In this document: positions 16,632-26,023 of the stretch, one piece after another
Position numbering within the stretch: position 1 is the stretch's first letter
Layout: the number at the start of each line of letters is the position of its first letter
DNA from: an uncultured Eubacteriales bacterium
GTDB taxonomy: Bacteria; Bacillota; Clostridia; Christensenellales; UBA1242
Direction: 5' to 3'
NCBI GenBank assembly: GCA_902496015.1
Contig: CABUZJ010000001.1
Location: forward strand, 62,001-126,000
Length of the DNA stretch: 64,000 nt
The notes under the pieces: model-generated
The model's database searches: none
Seen by the model: the letters and a program-made list of their open reading frames with translations, nothing else
Told to the model about the DNA's origin: nothing
Program-made: the position numbers and the translations under genes

Positions 16632-17519
16632 ATGTGGTTTTTTAGAAAGAGAAAACAAGCAGAAGGCAAAATCCTTCGTAATAAAAAAGTTAAATTAGGT
16701 TTGGCCCTTGGTGGTGGTGGGGTGCGAGGAATTGGACATATTGGTGCCATTAAAGCACTTGAAGAACTAGGCCTTACCTTTGATTTTGTTGCAGGAACGA
16801 GTGCTGGAAGTTTAGTTGGGGCACTTTATGCTTATGGATTTAATAGTAAGCAAATGGAAGAAATTGTTTATAGCCTTAAACCCAAAGATATTAAAAAGAA
16901 AAATTGGTTTTTTATGCCAAGTTCAACTGAGAATATTGAACAAACTCTTAAACAAATTTTTAAAAAAGATTTAGTGTTTAGCGAATTAAACATACCATTT
17001 ACGGCTGTTGCTGTGAATATAAAAAATGGGAAAGAAGTGAGAATTTCTAGCGGTAGTGTTGCAAAGGCTTGTTGTGCAAGTTCGGCAGTGCCTGGGGTGT
17101 TTAAGCCTGTGGTTTACCAACAAATGCATTTGGTTGATGGAGGGCTTGCTAACAATGTCCCTTGCGATGTGGTTAGAGAAATGGGTGCTAATGTGGTAAT
17201 TGCCATTGATGTGAACCCTAATAGAGGTAAGGGCACGGATTCTTTGAAATTGTTTAGCATTATGAGTTCAACAGTTGGCGTTATGATGCAAGCCAATGTT
17301 GAAAATAAATTAAAGTTTGCAGATATTGTTATTATTCCAGCACTTGGTGAATTTTCATCTAGTAAATTAGGTGATACTAAGGAAATGATAAAGCGCGGTT
17401 ATGATGCGGTGATGGCAAGAAAAGACGAAATAATAGAAATTGTTACTAATAAACCAAAGATAAAGGATAAAATTGTATGGCATATATCGCCCAGCAAAAA
17501 ACGCAAAAATCGACAATAA
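16632..17519 (+). CDS. Patatin-like phospholipase (RssA/YchK type)
   Basis: The 295-residue protein has the oxyanion-hole motif GGGGVRGIGHIG (27-38), the nucleophile GTSAGS with Ser57, and the DGG motif with Asp170: a complete Ser-Asp dyad. No signal peptide, so it is cytoplasmic or membrane-associated; the substrate is probably a phospholipid or acyl ester. It starts 2 nt after ndk without a clear Shine-Dalgarno, suggesting coupling. The 3' end overlaps the next gene by 43 nt. Confidence 0.9.
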   Translation: MWFFRKRKQAEGKILRNKKVKLGLALGGGGVRGIGHIGAIKALEELGLTFDFVAGTSAGSLVGALYAYGFNSKQMEEIVYSLKPKDIKKKNWFFMPSSTENIEQTLKQIFKKDLVFSELNIPFTAVAVNIKNGKEVRISSGSVAKACCASSAVPGVFKPVVYQQMHLVDGGLANNVPCDVVREMGANVVIAIDVNPNRGKGTDSLKLFSIMSSTVGVMMQANVENKLKFADIVIIPALGEFSSSKLGDTKEMIKRGYDAVMARKDEIIEIVTNKPKIKDKIVWHISPSKKRKNRQ

Positions 17520-18814
17520 TTATTAAATGCGTATGCATCATTTTATTAGCAGTTTGTTGTGGTTTGTCTATGCTTTTTAGCACCGATATTGAAAAAGCGC
17601 TAAGAATTGGAAATTACACGGCATATAATAGTAATTCTGTTAATGTGGTAACTGATGGTTTTCTTAGTGTGCATTATATTGATGTTGGACAAGGAGATAG
17701 CACATTTGTTTCGTTACCCGATGGAAAAACTATGCTTATTGATGCTGGACCATCTGCAAGCAAATCAAATTTAATTAGTTATTTAAAAGATGATGTTAAA
17801 ATTGAAAAAATTAATTATTTAATTTTAACCCATGCAGATAATGACCATTGTGGTGGAATGGCAGAAGTTTTAAAAAATTTTGAAGTTGAAAACATTTATA
17901 GACCTTTTCAACTAGCTTGTGTTGCAGAAATTGATGATAAAGGAAATACCTATGCAAGTGAACCTATTTTAGAAGAAGATTTAAAATATTATTTTGTTGA
18001 TACTTCAAGTGTTAACGATAATATAACTGGGCAAGTTACAACCCGTGAATATGTAGAGTTTATTAAACTTGCATATAATGAAACTTACATTGATGATAAT
18101 GGACAAACACAAAAGGCAAAGGTTACCGTGTGTCATGAAGGATTAAAAATTGAAGGCAGTGATGATAACGAACCTTATTTAATCGAATTTTTTGCACCTG
18201 AACAAAGTGGAGAAAATTATTTGTATGGGGCATTATGCACATTGGGGGTTCCTGTTGTTTATTCAAATAGCAACAATATTAGCCCAATAATTTTACTTGA
18301 ATATGCAGATAAATCATTTTTATGGACAGGTGACTGTGAAAGTGAAGTTGAAAGTAAATTTTTACAAAAGATATATGAAAATTTGATAACACTTTTAAGA
18401 ATAACAGATGTTACAGTTTACAAAGCAGGACATCATGGAAGTGCAACTTCTTCAAGTGCCGAATTTTTGAAGGTAATTAACCCAGAGTATACCATTGTTA
18501 GTTGCAATGCAGAAGGTTTCCCAGATGAAGATTTTATTAGAAGATGGGAAAAACAAATGGCAAGTCAAGAAAATAATCGAGTTCAAATTGACCTTTTAAG
18601 AACCGACAAAAATGGAACAATTATTTTTGGAATAAATAAAGACCATAATCTTAATGTTTGTTATGATGTTGAGCCATCGGGAATAGTTATTTATTGGGGT
18701 TATTATGCACTAGCAATCTTTATTGTGGGCACTATTATAATCTTCTGCTTTAAACCATATAACCCAATAAAAAGGAGACTAAATAAGGCAAAAGAAATAG
18801 ATACTAAATTCTAA
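17477..18814 (+). CDS. Membrane-anchored ComEC-like metallo-beta-lactamase-fold hydrolase
   Basis: The 445-residue protein has a transmembrane helix at about 13-35, an MBL domain (about 60-385) and a C-terminal helix at about 405-425. HYIDVGQGDS (66-75) and the metal motif THADNDHCGG (118-127) are typical of the ComEC/Rec2 MBL domain, and YKAGHHGSATSS gives another metal-binding histidine pair. ComEC's competence channel domain is absent, so this is a free-standing exported hydrolase, possibly a nuclease or phosphodiesterase. AAAGGA lies 9 nt before ATG, inside the patatin gene. Confidence 0.85.
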   Translation: MAYIAQQKTQKSTIIIKCVCIILLAVCCGLSMLFSTDIEKALRIGNYTAYNSNSVNVVTDGFLSVHYIDVGQGDSTFVSLPDGKTMLIDAGPSASKSNLISYLKDDVKIEKINYLILTHADNDHCGGMAEVLKNFEVENIYRPFQLACVAEIDDKGNTYASEPILEEDLKYYFVDTSSVNDNITGQVTTREYVEFIKLAYNETYIDDNGQTQKAKVTVCHEGLKIEGSDDNEPYLIEFFAPEQSGENYLYGALCTLGVPVVYSNSNNISPIILLEYADKSFLWTGDCESEVESKFLQKIYENLITLLRITDVTVYKAGHHGSATSSSAEFLKVINPEYTIVSCNAEGFPDEDFIRRWEKQMASQENNRVQIDLLRTDKNGTIIFGINKDHNLNVCYDVEPSGIVIYWGYYALAIFIVGTIIIFCFKPYNPIKRRLNKAKEIDTKF

Positions 18815-18819
18815 AAAAT

Positions 18820-18849
18820 AAACTGCAAAAATTAATTTGCAGTTTTTTA
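18820..18849 (+). terminator. Terminator of the pepF cluster
   Basis: AAACTGCAAA pairs with TTTGCAGTTT, followed by T residues. Confidence 0.85.
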
Positions 18850-18898
18850 TTTTAATTATTTTTGAAATAAAAAAATATAAAAAGTTTTATAAAAGGTA

Positions 18899-18927
18899 TT
18901 TACAATAATTTATTTTTATGTTAAGAT
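18899..18927 (+). promoter_or_regulatory. Promoter of 78-residue protein gene
   Basis: TTTACA (18899-18904), 17 nt, TAAGAT (18922-18927). Confidence 0.6.
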
Positions 18928-18953
18928 TAAGCAACTCCAAGGAGGACTAAATT

Positions 18954-19190
18954 ATGAACGAAAACAAGACTTGGATAGAAGCAAATACTATTATTGCAGC
19001 AAGAAGGGAATATGAGATAGAACAAGAACTTATGGGAAGTGGAAGTTATAATAAAAAATTAGCAGATTTTATTGCAAAAAGAGATAAATTGATTGAAGAA
19101 GAAGAGCCAATGCTTAATTTAAGACGGGAAAAACTTATCTTAGCAAAACTAAAAAAGCAGAATGAATTATCGCAGGAAATGAGTAAATAG
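18954..19190 (+). CDS. Small charged helical protein, unknown
   Basis: The 78-residue protein is rich in Lys and Glu, has no hydrophobic segment and should be mostly helical. AAGGAGG lies 9 nt before ATG, one of the best ribosome binding sites here, and it has its own promoter. No family is recognised. Confidence 0.65.
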   Translation: MNENKTWIEANTIIAARREYEIEQELMGSGSYNKKLADFIAKRDKLIEEEEPMLNLRREKLILAKLKKQNELSQEMSK

Positions 19191-19273
19191 TAGGTAAAAA
19201 TTTTTAAAGTAAAGATTTTTTAAAAATACATTTTAAGAAATAAATTTAAAACTAGGAAAATAATACAAAAATG

Positions 19274-19295
19274 AAAACGCCAAAAGGCGTTTTTT
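19274..19295. terminator. Bidirectional terminator
   Basis: AAAACGCC pairs with GGCGTTTT, with T runs on both strands; it serves the small gene on the left and nifJ on the right. Confidence 0.75.
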
Positions 19296-22200
19296 AATTT
19301 AATTTCCTTTTTAGGTTTTCTAATCGTTTTTTTGCGTAACTTTCGGCTGAACTAAATAATTTAGTAGCTCTTTCGGGATTATTTTTTGCAAGTGTGAAAT
19401 ATCTACTTTGAGTTTCTAAAAATTTAGAATAAGGCAAAGTTACTGGTGGAATATCAATTATAATGTTTGGTGTTTTAGATGGGTTAAACCTGTAAATATT
19501 AAAATAGCCAGTTTGAACTGCAAGTTTTTCTTGCTCCATGCTTTTGCTCATGTCTGTTCCGTGGTTAATGCAAGGGCAATATGCAATTATTATTGCAGGG
19601 CCATTGTGTTCATTTGCTTCAACAAAAGCCGAAATAGTTGCTGGCATGTTTGCCCCTAAACTAACTTGGGCAACATAGCAATTAGGGTAGGTTTGGGCTA
19701 TAGCGCCTAAATCTTTTTTAGGAGTAGATTTGCCTGAACTTGCAAATTTTGCAACACTTCCCATTGGGGTGGCTTTACTTGCTTGTCCGCCAGTATTTGA
19801 ATAAACTTCGGTGTCAAGCACTAACACTTTAACATTTTCTCCGCTTGAAAGAACATGGTCAAGCCCACCAAAACCAATATCATAAGCCCAGCCATCGCCA
19901 CCTATAATCCATGTATAAGTGTCTATTAAATGGTTTGCTAGTGCAATTAAAGGCGTTAAATTTGGATTTGTTTTTTGTTCGTTTTTAGCAAGCATTTCAA
20001 TTTCTTTGCAAAGTTCGTTTTCTTTTTTAGACATATTTTGCCAAGTATTAAGCAAAGTTATTAACTTATTACTTGCTAATTTGTTTGTAACTATTTGGTC
20101 AATAATATCCTCTAATTGTTTACGATTATTTTTATGTGCTTTATATATTCCCAAACCAAATTCTGCATTGTCTTCAAATAAACTATTTGCCCATGCTGGC
20201 CCCATTCCATTTTTATTTTTAGTGTAAGGGCAGGTTGGGAAAGAACCACCATAAATGCTTGAACAACCTGTTGCATTGGCAATAACCATATTTTCTCCAC
20301 ATATTTGGGTTAAAAGCTTAATATATGGTGTTTCTCCGCAACCAGCACAAGCCCCTGAAAATTCAAATAATGGGGTGTTAAACTGACTGCCTTTTATTGA
20401 ATTTATAGGAAAATTCGTTTTAGGATTAATAACATCTTTAATTGAGTTATATTTTTTAATTTCACTCTCATAAATTTCCTCAGCATTTACCATTTCTAAT
20501 GCTTTATTTTTAGCAGGGCACACATTAGCACAAACAGAGCAACCCGTGCAATCGGCAGGGCTTATTTGAATAGTAAAATTGTAACCTTCTATACCTAAGG
20601 CATTAAGTTTTTCACAATCTTTTCCTGCATTTTTATCGCTTTTTGGGGTTAAATAAGGTCTTATTACTGCATGAGGGCAGGCAAGTGCACACATTCCACA
20701 CTGAATACAATTTTCTGGTTTCCATTTTGGAAGCATGTTTGCTATGTTTCGCTTTTCAAATTTACTGGTTGCGGTTGGGACCTCACCATTAGAATTAAGA
20801 CGAGAAACTGCAATGTTGTTTCCATTTAGTTTCATTATAGGAGAGATAATGTTTTCGTAATATTTACTTGTGCAACTATCGCAAGATGTGCAAGGAGAAC
20901 AAACAGGTGATGATTGATCTTTTGCATTTAGCCAAGAATTAGGGTAGGTTATTTCATGTAAGTTATTAAGACTTAAATCTATGGCTTGCATATTCATGGC
21001 AAGCACTTTGTCTCCTTTACTTTTATATGATTTTACAGCCATTTCTTTTATAAGTTTAATGGCTTTTTCTTGTGGCAAAAGGTTAGAAAGTGCAAAAAAA
21101 CAAGTTTGCATGATTAAATTAATTCTTCGATTAAGCCCAACGCTTTCAGCAATGCTTTCGGCATCAATATTATAAACTTTAAGTTTTTTACTTGCAATAG
21201 TGCGTTTAACGCTTGCTGGAAGTTCGGTTTCAAAATCGTTTTCTGTCCATGGTGAATTTAATAGTAAAATTCCGCCATTTTTAATACCATTAAGAACATC
21301 AATTTTTTTAATAAATGTGTGATTATGGCAAGCAACAAAGTCGGGATTATCTATTAAATAAGGTGCAACTATTTTAGATTTTCCAAGACGCAAATGAGAA
21401 ATAGTAATGCTTCCGCTTTTTTTACTGTCGTAAACGAAATAACCTTGGGCATCTAAATTAGTTTGCTCACCAATAATTTTTATTGTGCTTTTGTTTGCAC
21501 TTACTGTGCCATCACTACCAAGTCCAAAAAATTTACAACTAATAATGTCATTAGGAATTAAGTTAAGGTGTTTAGTAATTTTAAGACTAGTATTAGTTAC
21601 ATCATCTTCAATACCAACAGTAAAATGGTTTTTGGGATTGGTTTTTGTCATGTTTTCATAAATAGCATTAACACAAGATGGAGTAAATTCTTTACTAGAA
21701 AGACCATATCTTCCACCAATAACATTTATATTTTCAATTTTATTTTCTTTTAAAGCAGTGCAAACATCAACATAAAGTGGTTCACCCACAGCGCCACTTT
21801 CTTTAGTGCGGTCTAGAACTGAAATAATCTTGCAAGAAGATGGCAAAGATTTCACAAATTCTTGTGCATCAAAGGGGCGGTAAACACGAACATTTATTGC
21901 ACCAATTTTTATGCCTTGCTTATTTAAGTAATTTATGGTTTGGCTTACAGTATCGCTTGCAGAACCCATGATTACTATCACAAATTCAGCATCAACAGAG
22001 CCAACATATTCAAAAGGTTTATATTCTCTTCCTGTTGCTTTTTTTATTTTGCCGAATACACTTTTAATAATTTTTAAAAGATTAAAGTATTTAAGATTTC
22101 TTGCTTCACTTGCCTGAAAGAAAACATCTTCATTTTGTGCAGTTCCCCTTTGCGTTGGGTGCATTGGGCTAAGACTATGGCTTTTAAATTCTAAAACTTT

Positions 22201-22791
22201 ATTCATTGGCACAAGGCTAGCAACTGTTTTTTCATCAATTTCTTCAATTTTACTTATTTGATGACTTGTTCTAAAACCATCAAAAAAGTGAATAAATGGA
22301 ACGCCACTTTCAAGAGCAATTAAATGGCTTGCAAGAGCCATATCTTGACATTCTTGTGGATTTCTACTTGCAATCATTCCAAAACCTGTTTGCCTTGTTG
22401 CCATAACATCACTATGGTCGCCAAAAATAGAAAGGGCATGAGTAGCCACTGTTCTTGCTGCCACATGAATTACACAAGGCAAGCCTTCGCCAGCGATTTT
22501 ATACATATTAGGTATCATAAGAAGCAGTCCTTGGCTAGATGTGAAAGTGGTGGCAAGAGACCCACCAGAAAGTGCACCATGAAGAGCGCCAGCTGCCCCT
22601 GCTTCGCTTTGCATTTCAGTTACTTCAACATTTTCACCAAATAAATTCTTTTTCCCAGCACTTGCCCAAGCGTCTATGTTTTCTGCCATTGGTGAAGATG
22701 GAGTGATTGGATAAATCATGGCACAATCGCTAAGCAAATAAGCAATGTTAGCGGTGGCGGTGTTGCCATCAACAGTTATATATTTTTTCAT
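19294..22791 (-). CDS. nifJ: Pyruvate:ferredoxin (flavodoxin) oxidoreductase, single chain
   Basis: The 1165-residue enzyme makes acetyl-CoA, CO2 and reduced ferredoxin from pyruvate. Domains in order: pyrimidine-binding domain with YPITPSSPMAE near residue 25-35, the TPP partner domain, the gamma domain (about 420-620), a 2[4Fe-4S] ferredoxin module (CIQCGMCALACP and CTGCSVCANVCP), and the C-terminal TPP domain with GDGWAYDIGFGG and EVYSNTGGQASKATP. The start MKKYITVDGN at 22791 is preceded by GGGAG; an in-frame upstream ATG at 22851 lacks one. It marks anaerobic metabolism. It is divergent from an orphan gene. Confidence 0.97.
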   Translation of the reverse strand: MKKYITVDGNTATANIAYLLSDCAMIYPITPSSPMAENIDAWASAGKKNLFGENVEVTEMQSEAGAAGALHGALSGGSLATTFTSSQGLLLMIPNMYKIAGEGLPCVIHVAARTVATHALSIFGDHSDVMATRQTGFGMIASRNPQECQDMALASHLIALESGVPFIHFFDGFRTSHQISKIEEIDEKTVASLVPMNKVLEFKSHSLSPMHPTQRGTAQNEDVFFQASEARNLKYFNLLKIIKSVFGKIKKATGREYKPFEYVGSVDAEFVIVIMGSASDTVSQTINYLNKQGIKIGAINVRVYRPFDAQEFVKSLPSSCKIISVLDRTKESGAVGEPLYVDVCTALKENKIENINVIGGRYGLSSKEFTPSCVNAIYENMTKTNPKNHFTVGIEDDVTNTSLKITKHLNLIPNDIISCKFFGLGSDGTVSANKSTIKIIGEQTNLDAQGYFVYDSKKSGSITISHLRLGKSKIVAPYLIDNPDFVACHNHTFIKKIDVLNGIKNGGILLLNSPWTENDFETELPASVKRTIASKKLKVYNIDAESIAESVGLNRRINLIMQTCFFALSNLLPQEKAIKLIKEMAVKSYKSKGDKVLAMNMQAIDLSLNNLHEITYPNSWLNAKDQSSPVCSPCTSCDSCTSKYYENIISPIMKLNGNNIAVSRLNSNGEVPTATSKFEKRNIANMLPKWKPENCIQCGMCALACPHAVIRPYLTPKSDKNAGKDCEKLNALGIEGYNFTIQISPADCTGCSVCANVCPAKNKALEMVNAEEIYESEIKKYNSIKDVINPKTNFPINSIKGSQFNTPLFEFSGACAGCGETPYIKLLTQICGENMVIANATGCSSIYGGSFPTCPYTKNKNGMGPAWANSLFEDNAEFGLGIYKAHKNNRKQLEDIIDQIVTNKLASNKLITLLNTWQNMSKKENELCKEIEMLAKNEQKTNPNLTPLIALANHLIDTYTWIIGGDGWAYDIGFGGLDHVLSSGENVKVLVLDTEVYSNTGGQASKATPMGSVAKFASSGKSTPKKDLGAIAQTYPNCYVAQVSLGANMPATISAFVEANEHNGPAIIIAYCPCINHGTDMSKSMEQEKLAVQTGYFNIYRFNPSKTPNIIIDIPPVTLPYSKFLETQSRYFTLAKNNPERATKLFSSAESYAKKRLENLKRKLN

Positions 22792-22821
22792 TATTTTCTC
22801 CCTAAAAATATTATTAATATA

Positions 22822-22851
22822 ATGATACTTCATTTGATAAAATTTAGTCAA
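22822..22851 (-). promoter_or_regulatory. Promoter of nifJ
   Basis: Minus strand TTGACT (22851-22846), 18 nt, TATCAT (22827-22822). Confidence 0.6.
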
Positions 22852-22868
22852 ATAATTTAATTTAAATC

Positions 22869-22897
22869 TTGCGAGTAATAAGTCTTTATGTTATACT
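22869..22897 (+). promoter_or_regulatory. Promoter of orphan gene
   Basis: TTGCGA (22869-22874), 17 nt, TATACT (22892-22897). Back-to-back with the nifJ promoter. Confidence 0.6.
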
Positions 22898-22919
22898 TAA
22901 AATAATAAAGGAGAATATT

Positions 22920-23969
22920 ATGATTACAAAAAAATTAAATGATGTTGACAAGCAAGGGTTAACTAACTTAGTGAATTTAGCACAAGATATTTTTTATGGC
23001 ACAAGCATGTTTATGAAAATGAGTGAAGATAGAGATAAAGTGCGTGGTGAGAAAGAAAATTTTTATTTGGATATAGGCATTGAAAAAAGTGGGGAATTAA
23101 TAAATTATGTTAATTCTTTAAATATGGAATCATTTATTAATCTTTATAATGCTATTGAAGAAAATGTAAATGACCTAAAAAATGGTGAAGGAAAAGAAAC
23201 TAAATATAAAGAGGGTTTTAACCATAGCATAGAAAAATGGGATTATAATGTGTATAAAATTTTGTTAGACACATTTAATGTTGTTGCTTTTAAAAATGGT
23301 ATAATTAAAAAAGATGAATTATCAAGAGAACTAATTAATGAAAATGCAATAAAATTATTTCAACTTGCAAATTCAATTCATTTTTCTTCAGCAGTTTTAA
23401 ATAATGAAATAATGTTTAAATTTGAAGATTATAAAAAATACTTAAATGTAAAAGGCACCGAAAAAGAACTTGAAGAACGAAAAAAAGAATTATTAGCCGA
23501 AATTAAAAGAATTGTTAAAAAAGATGAAAATAGTGCAAGAGAAGTTTATACAGAATATTTGCCTCTATTATATTCAAAAATTGTAAATAGTTGTGAATGT
23601 GAAAATGCATCAACTAATAATAATTTTTATTTAAGGTCTGTTATGCCAGAAATTAAATATCAAGACTATTTAAAAAATACATGGGCTTATTTAAAAGATT
23701 TCATTTACGCATATGGTGTTGCTAGTAGATGTCATTTACAATTTGATTTTCCGTTAGATGAAAAAATGAGTGATGAAGAGAGAAGGAAGATTTTAAATGT
23801 TACTCAAAAAATGTTTGGTAAATCAATATCAATAGTTCCAGAACATTTAAAAATAATAGGAAGAGATTTGTCTAAAAAAGATTGTGAAGCGGTTTTAAAT
23901 GCAACAAAAAAATCTAGAAAAGGCGTTAGAGCACTAGAAGAAGATATTGACGAAGAACAAGAAAAATAA
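22920..23969 (+). CDS. Orphan helical protein, 349 residues
   Basis: This is a soluble, charged, probably all-helical protein with no signal peptide or membrane helix. Residues 180-225 are a Lys/Glu-rich likely coiled coil. Residues 233-247 include CECENAS with two close cysteines. The C-terminus is acidic. AAGGAG precedes ATG 22920; an upstream in-frame start at 22869 lies in the promoter and is rejected. Single-gene transcript. I recognise no family. Confidence 0.7.
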   Translation: MITKKLNDVDKQGLTNLVNLAQDIFYGTSMFMKMSEDRDKVRGEKENFYLDIGIEKSGELINYVNSLNMESFINLYNAIEENVNDLKNGEGKETKYKEGFNHSIEKWDYNVYKILLDTFNVVAFKNGIIKKDELSRELINENAIKLFQLANSIHFSSAVLNNEIMFKFEDYKKYLNVKGTEKELEERKKELLAEIKRIVKKDENSAREVYTEYLPLLYSKIVNSCECENASTNNNFYLRSVMPEIKYQDYLKNTWAYLKDFIYAYGVASRCHLQFDFPLDEKMSDEERRKILNVTQKMFGKSISIVPEHLKIIGRDLSKKDCEAVLNATKKSRKGVRALEEDIDEEQEK

Positions 23970-23979
23970 AAATAATTTA

Positions 23980-24013
23980 GGGGGTGCTATGTTAGATATA
24001 ACACCCCATTTTT
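23980..24013 (+). terminator. Terminator
   Basis: GGGGTG pairs with CACCCC across a loop that can itself pair (TGTTA/TAACA), followed by TTTTTA. It lies between the orphan and truA. Confidence 0.75.
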
Positions 24014-24028
24014 ATAGGGGAAAAGAAG

Positions 24029-24763
24029 ATGAAAGTGGGGCTTGTTATAACTTATTGTGGAACAGGGTTTTGTGGGTGGCAAACACAGCCAAATAAAAGA
24101 AGTGTGCAGGAAGAACTAGAAACTGCATTATTTAATGTGTTAAAAGAAAAGGTAGTGCTTTATGCAAGTGGCAGAACAGACGCTGGAGTGCATGCGTTAG
24201 GTCAAGTTGCACATTTCGAAACTAAAAAAGAAATAAAACCTTATATTTTAATTTCAGCTATTAATCATTATTTACCACAAGATGTTAAAGTTACAAAAGT
24301 GTTTTTACCTAATGATGATTTTGATGCAAGGTTTAGTGCAAAGAAGAAAACCTATGTTTATAAGTTTTATTCATGCAGATTTGAACTTCCTTTAAAAATT
24401 GATAGGGAATTGCGGGTTAATGATAATATTGATGTGGGATTAATGGAAAAATCATTGCCTGCTTTAATTGGCAAGCATAATTTTAAATGCTTTGTTGCTA
24501 GAAAAAGTGGGAAAACAAATTTTGAAAGAATAATATATTCAGCAAAAATAAATAGACTTAGTGATTTTGAGTTTGAATTTGAAATTACTGGAAATGGTTT
24601 TTTATATAATATGGTGCGAATTATTATGGGTACTTTAATTGATATAGGAATGAAAAGAAAACCATATAATTGCATTGAAAATATTATTAAAAGTGAGGAT
24701 AGAGCAAGTGCAGGGAAAACAATGCCAAGTTATGCACTTTATTTAAAAAGCGTGGAGTATTAA
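24029..24763 (+). CDS. truA: tRNA pseudouridine(38-40) synthase TruA
   Basis: The 244-residue enzyme isomerises uridines 38-40 in the anticodon arm. The catalytic motif GRTDAGVHA has Asp51. YCGTGFCGWQTQ near the start, AINHYLPQDVKV near 83-95 and GNGFLYNMVRIIMGTL near 189-204 are family segments. AGGGG precedes ATG by 9 nt. It sits upstream of rplM-rpsI, the common truA-rplM-rpsI order of Firmicutes. Confidence 0.97.
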   Translation: MKVGLVITYCGTGFCGWQTQPNKRSVQEELETALFNVLKEKVVLYASGRTDAGVHALGQVAHFETKKEIKPYILISAINHYLPQDVKVTKVFLPNDDFDARFSAKKKTYVYKFYSCRFELPLKIDRELRVNDNIDVGLMEKSLPALIGKHNFKCFVARKSGKTNFERIIYSAKINRLSDFEFEFEITGNGFLYNMVRIIMGTLIDIGMKRKPYNCIENIIKSEDRASAGKTMPSYALYLKSVEY

Positions 24764-24791
24764 AACTATTAAAAATTTTTTTATTAAATCA

Positions 24792-24820
24792 TTGACAATT
24801 TAATTATTTTATTATACAAT
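24792..24820 (+). promoter_or_regulatory. Promoter of rplM-rpsI
   Basis: Perfect TTGACA (24792-24797), 17 nt, TACAAT (24815-24820), just before the L13 leader. Confidence 0.8.
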
Positions 24821-24833
24821 GTTAAAGCATAAT

Positions 24834-24876
24834 GCAAGGCAAGGGGTAGGTATAATCTCACGGATACTGAGCTTGC
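24834..24876 (+). promoter_or_regulatory. L13 leader (ribosomal protein autoregulatory RNA)
   Basis: The leader has GCAAGGC at its 5' end, AGGGGTAGGTATAATCTCA in the middle and GAGCTTGC at its 3' end. GCAAG pairs with CTTGC to close the structure. This matches the L13-leader family of Firmicutes as I remember it, in which L13 is thought to bind its own mRNA and repress the operon. It lies between the promoter and rplM, where expected. Confidence 0.8.
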
Positions 24877-24901
24877 ACTTTAAACAAAAAGGAAAATAGA
24901 A

Positions 24902-25342
24902 ATGAAAACATATTTACATAATCTTGAAAATAAATCAACTAAATGGTATATTGTTGATGCAACTGGGATTCCTTTGGGAAGATTAGCAAGCCAAGTTGCA
25001 GCAATTTTGCGTGGTAAAAATAAACCAGAATTTACCCCTAGTGTTGATTGTGGTGACCATGTTATTGTGATTAACACTGATAAAGTTGTTTTAACTGGGA
25101 AAAAGATGGAACAAAAGTTTTATCGTTATCACACACTATATGTTGGTGGACTTAAAGAAATTAAATACAGCACTCTTTTAAAAGAGAAATCTGATCTTGC
25201 AGTTTATGCAGCGGTAAGGGGTATGCTTCCAAAAAATCGCATTGGCAGAAAAATGATTAAAAAACTTCGAGTTTATAAAGATGATAAACATGGTCATGAA
25301 GCACAAATGCCGGAAGTTTTAAATGTTGAAGGAAAGAGGTAA
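24902..25342 (+). CDS. rplM: Ribosomal protein L13 (uL13)
   Basis: The 146-residue 50S protein has the family landmarks: WYIVDATGIPLGRLAS near 17-32, LRGKNKPEFTPSVDCGD near 38-54, YRYHTLYVGGLKE near 77-89 and GMLPKNRIGRKM near 108-119. AAAGGA precedes ATG. It forms an operon with rpsI 5 nt downstream and is controlled by the L13 leader upstream. Confidence 0.98.
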   Translation: MKTYLHNLENKSTKWYIVDATGIPLGRLASQVAAILRGKNKPEFTPSVDCGDHVIVINTDKVVLTGKKMEQKFYRYHTLYVGGLKEIKYSTLLKEKSDLAVYAAVRGMLPKNRIGRKMIKKLRVYKDDKHGHEAQMPEVLNVEGKR

Positions 25343-25347
25343 GAGAA

Positions 25348-25761
25348 ATGGCAAAGAAAGCAACTAAGATTGAACAATTTTGGGCAACTGGAAGAAGAAA
25401 AAAAGCCATAGCTCGTGTTAGACTAATTCCAAGTGCTAATGGTAAAATTACTATTAATAAACAAAATATAGACGAATATTTTGCTGGTAGCGAAACTTTA
25501 AAAACTATTGCAAAGCAAGCATTAGTTTTAGTTGATGCAACTGGAAAATATGATGTGTTTGTTAATGTTTATGGTGGTGGACTTACAGGACAAGCAGGGG
25601 CAATCCGTCATGGCATTGCAAGGGCGTTAGTTCTTGCAAATGAAGGTTATAAGGCTGAACTTAAAGCAGCAGGTTTCTTAACCCGTGACCCAAGAATGAA
25701 AGAAAGAAAGAAATATGGTCTTAAAAAGGCTAGAAAAGCTCCACAATTTAGTAAACGTTAA
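25348..25761 (+). CDS. rpsI: Ribosomal protein S9 (uS9)
   Basis: The 137-residue 30S protein contains ATGRRKKAIARVRL near the start, GGGLTGQAGAIRHGIARAL near 77-95, LTRDPRMKERKKYG and the universal C-terminal KAPQFSKR; the final arginine reaches the P-site tRNA. AGAGG precedes ATG. It starts 5 nt after rplM and is followed by a strong terminator. Confidence 0.98.
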   Translation: MAKKATKIEQFWATGRRKKAIARVRLIPSANGKITINKQNIDEYFAGSETLKTIAKQALVLVDATGKYDVFVNVYGGGLTGQAGAIRHGIARALVLANEGYKAELKAAGFLTRDPRMKERKKYGLKKARKAPQFSKR

Positions 25762-25800
25762 AAAATTATAAAAATTAGTCAAACTAGTGTTAAATTACTT

Positions 25801-25856
25801 AGTTCCAATCGAACGCAAATACAAAAATTTGTTAGTTCGATTTGGAACTTTTTTGT
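25801..25856 (+). terminator. Terminator of rplM-rpsI
   Basis: AGTTCCAATCGAAC pairs with GTTCGATTTGGAACT (one bulged T) across a 20-nt loop, followed by a T run. Confidence 0.85.
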
Positions 25857-25962
25857 TTTATTAATTCAAATTAAATGGTTATAAATGAAATAATATATAA
25901 TATATAAGTTCATAATTAAAATTTATTGGAAATGAGTTTCTATGGTTTTATATTATTTTTAT

Positions 25963-25990
25963 TTGACTTTTGGTTAATATTTGTTATAAT
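25963..25990 (+). promoter_or_regulatory. Promoter of 200-residue membrane protein gene
   Basis: TTGACT (25963-25968), 16 nt, TATAAT (25985-25990). Confidence 0.7.
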
Positions 25991-26023
25991 GAATTTAAAT
26001 AATATGTTTTTTGGGGGAAATCT

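Noticed and set aside
25801..25856. Large hairpin after rpsI considered as a riboswitch
   Set aside because: One long stem followed by T residues and no downstream gene close by; a terminator is enough.
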